Assembly: GCF_017745675.1 (NCBI RefSeq)
Contig: NZ_JAFLJM010000003.1
Span: 1 to 64,000 of the forward strand
From: Alkalihalobacillus sp. BA299
GTDB lineage: Bacteria > Bacillota > Bacilli > Bacillales > Bacillaceae_F
DNA: 64,000 nt
Direction: 5' to 3'
The notes under the pieces were generated by a model that was not told the DNA's origin, searched no databases, and was given only the letters and a program-made list of their open reading frames with translations. Positions 63,403 through 64,000 of this stretch are shown in pieces; position 1 is the first letter of the stretch, and every line of letters begins with the position of its first letter. The position numbers and the translations under genes were made by a program.

Positions 63403-64000
63403 CTAGCTCATATTTAACGTTTGACGAATATGACTCATTGTAATATTTGTAGCTTCTTCAATCGAATAATCTACCCTTTTATTTAACATCATATTAAGCA
63501 TTCCTTGCCAGATGAGAAAATGCATCTCACTTAGTCTAATTGCATCTTCTTCTTTTATATAACCATTTTGAACACATTCGTCGAGTGCAATCCGGTCTCG
63601 TTTTGCCAAGTTTGGTTCTTTAAGCATGTTTTTTAAGCTTTCTGGTACTTCAACTAAATCTGTTGGAAACATACCATAGTATTCTTTTAATAACTTTTCA
63701 GGAGGACACCCTAAATTCGAAGAAAAAACAGCATAGTAAATTTGTGGGTCTTCAAATGAATGCTTACAGAAACATTCCCATATTTTAAAATACTTTTCTA
63801 ATGGATTAGTTGCTAAATCAAGGTATTCAGGCAATGCATCAATATATTTTTTTACGTATCTCATAGAAGCAAAGAAAATTAAATGCGATAATTCTTCAAA
63901 GTAATTGTAGATTGTTGCACTATTAAATCCAGCTAAATCCGCTATTTTTCGAATAGTGATTTTATCCATACCTTCATTCTTAATAATTTCTGACGTTGCA
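63403..64000 (-). CDS. TetR-family regulator (partial at window edge)
   Basis: The frame is open to the window's right end, with SEIIKNEGMDKITIRKIADLAGF at its visible start, i.e. the second helix of a TetR HTH; its true start lies a few codons outside. Helix-turn-helix: KITIRKIADLAGFNSATIYNYFEELSHLI. The rest is the all-helical ligand domain. Convergent with the BCCT gene, 15 bases off. It probably controls both divergent units via the duplicated dyad; the ligand might be betaine. Confidence 0.9.
   Translation of the reverse strand, partial: ATSEIIKNEGMDKITIRKIADLAGFNSATIYNYFEELSHLIFFASMRYVKKYIDALPEYLDLATNPLEKYFKIWECFCKHSFEDPQIYYAVFSSNLGCPPEKLLKEYYGMFPTDLVEVPESLKNMLKEPNLAKRDRIALDECVQNGYIKEEDAIRLSEMHFLIWQGMLNMMLNKRVDYSIEEATNITMSHIRQTLNMS

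Noticed and set aside
1..64000. CRISPR array, prophage, rRNA operon
   Set aside because: No regularly spaced repeats, phage structural genes or rRNA stretches were seen.

Overview
The window comes from a low-GC, Gram-positive, endospore-forming bacterium of the Bacillaceae. This rests on several things seen here. The block argC-J-B-D-carA-carB-argF, then yjzC, a yjaU-like and an epimerase gene, med, comZ, fabH and fabF follows, from memory, the order of the Bacillus subtilis arg-to-fab region. Shine-Dalgarno sites are strong GGAGG types, there are several GTG and TTG starts, terminators are T-tailed hairpins, and spore or germination-type proteins occur (SleB/CwlJ-type hydrolase, GerMN lipoprotein). 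A selenocysteine machinery and a selenium-dependent glycine/betaine reductase operon point to an organism able to grow anaerobically and probably halophilic or alkaliphilic (an Anaerobacillus-like organism is my guess, not shown by the sequence).

Layout. 1-0.57 kb: end of an IS3-type element. 0.7-9.8 kb: cell-envelope and housekeeping genes (D,D-carboxypeptidase, CAP-domain protein, cortex-lytic-type hydrolase, a fused DHH-CBS tRNA nucleotidyltransferase, a CoA-transferase, an LCP ligase). 9.8-17.1 kb: fabF/fabH with a FapR-type operator, a PYGP-repeat protein, comZ-med and several very small genes. 17.3-26.9 kb: a seven-gene arginine operon with ARG boxes before argC and before carA. 27-35 kb: Sco and CtaG for cytochrome oxidase assembly, a HAD phosphatase, GNAT, an azlCD amino-acid exporter with a divergent XRE-cupin regulator, and a nitronate monooxygenase-like protein. 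35.4-39.9 kb: a SNF2 helicase with two partners. 40-44.6 kb: lipoproteins, a YitT-type protein, rhodanese and an AI-2E family protein. 44.8-51.8 kb: a TAXI-TRAP uptake system, an RpiR regulator, a class III aminotransferase and a KamA-family radical SAM enzyme. 51.9-64 kb: the selenium module.

The selenium module is the most distinctive part. selB and a divergently oriented tRNA-Sec lie beside a seven-gene operon on the minus strand: component B subunit, selenoprotein B subunit with in-frame TGA, grdA, trxB, grdC, trxA, and a second grdA. All three selenoprotein genes carry a TGA in the expected motif followed by a short hairpin that fits a bacterial SECIS. Divergent from the operon is a BCCT-type betaine transporter, and next to it a TetR regulator that runs off the window. 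The shared promoter region holds two copies of a 14-bp dyad, one within each arm of the divergent promoters. Read together, these genes should import betaine (or sarcosine), reductively cleave it with thioredoxin as electron donor, and yield acetyl-phosphate, under one regulator. The usual grdD partner of grdC is absent from the operon.

Three families of palindromic intergenic repeats are scattered through the window and are the main structure not explained by genes.
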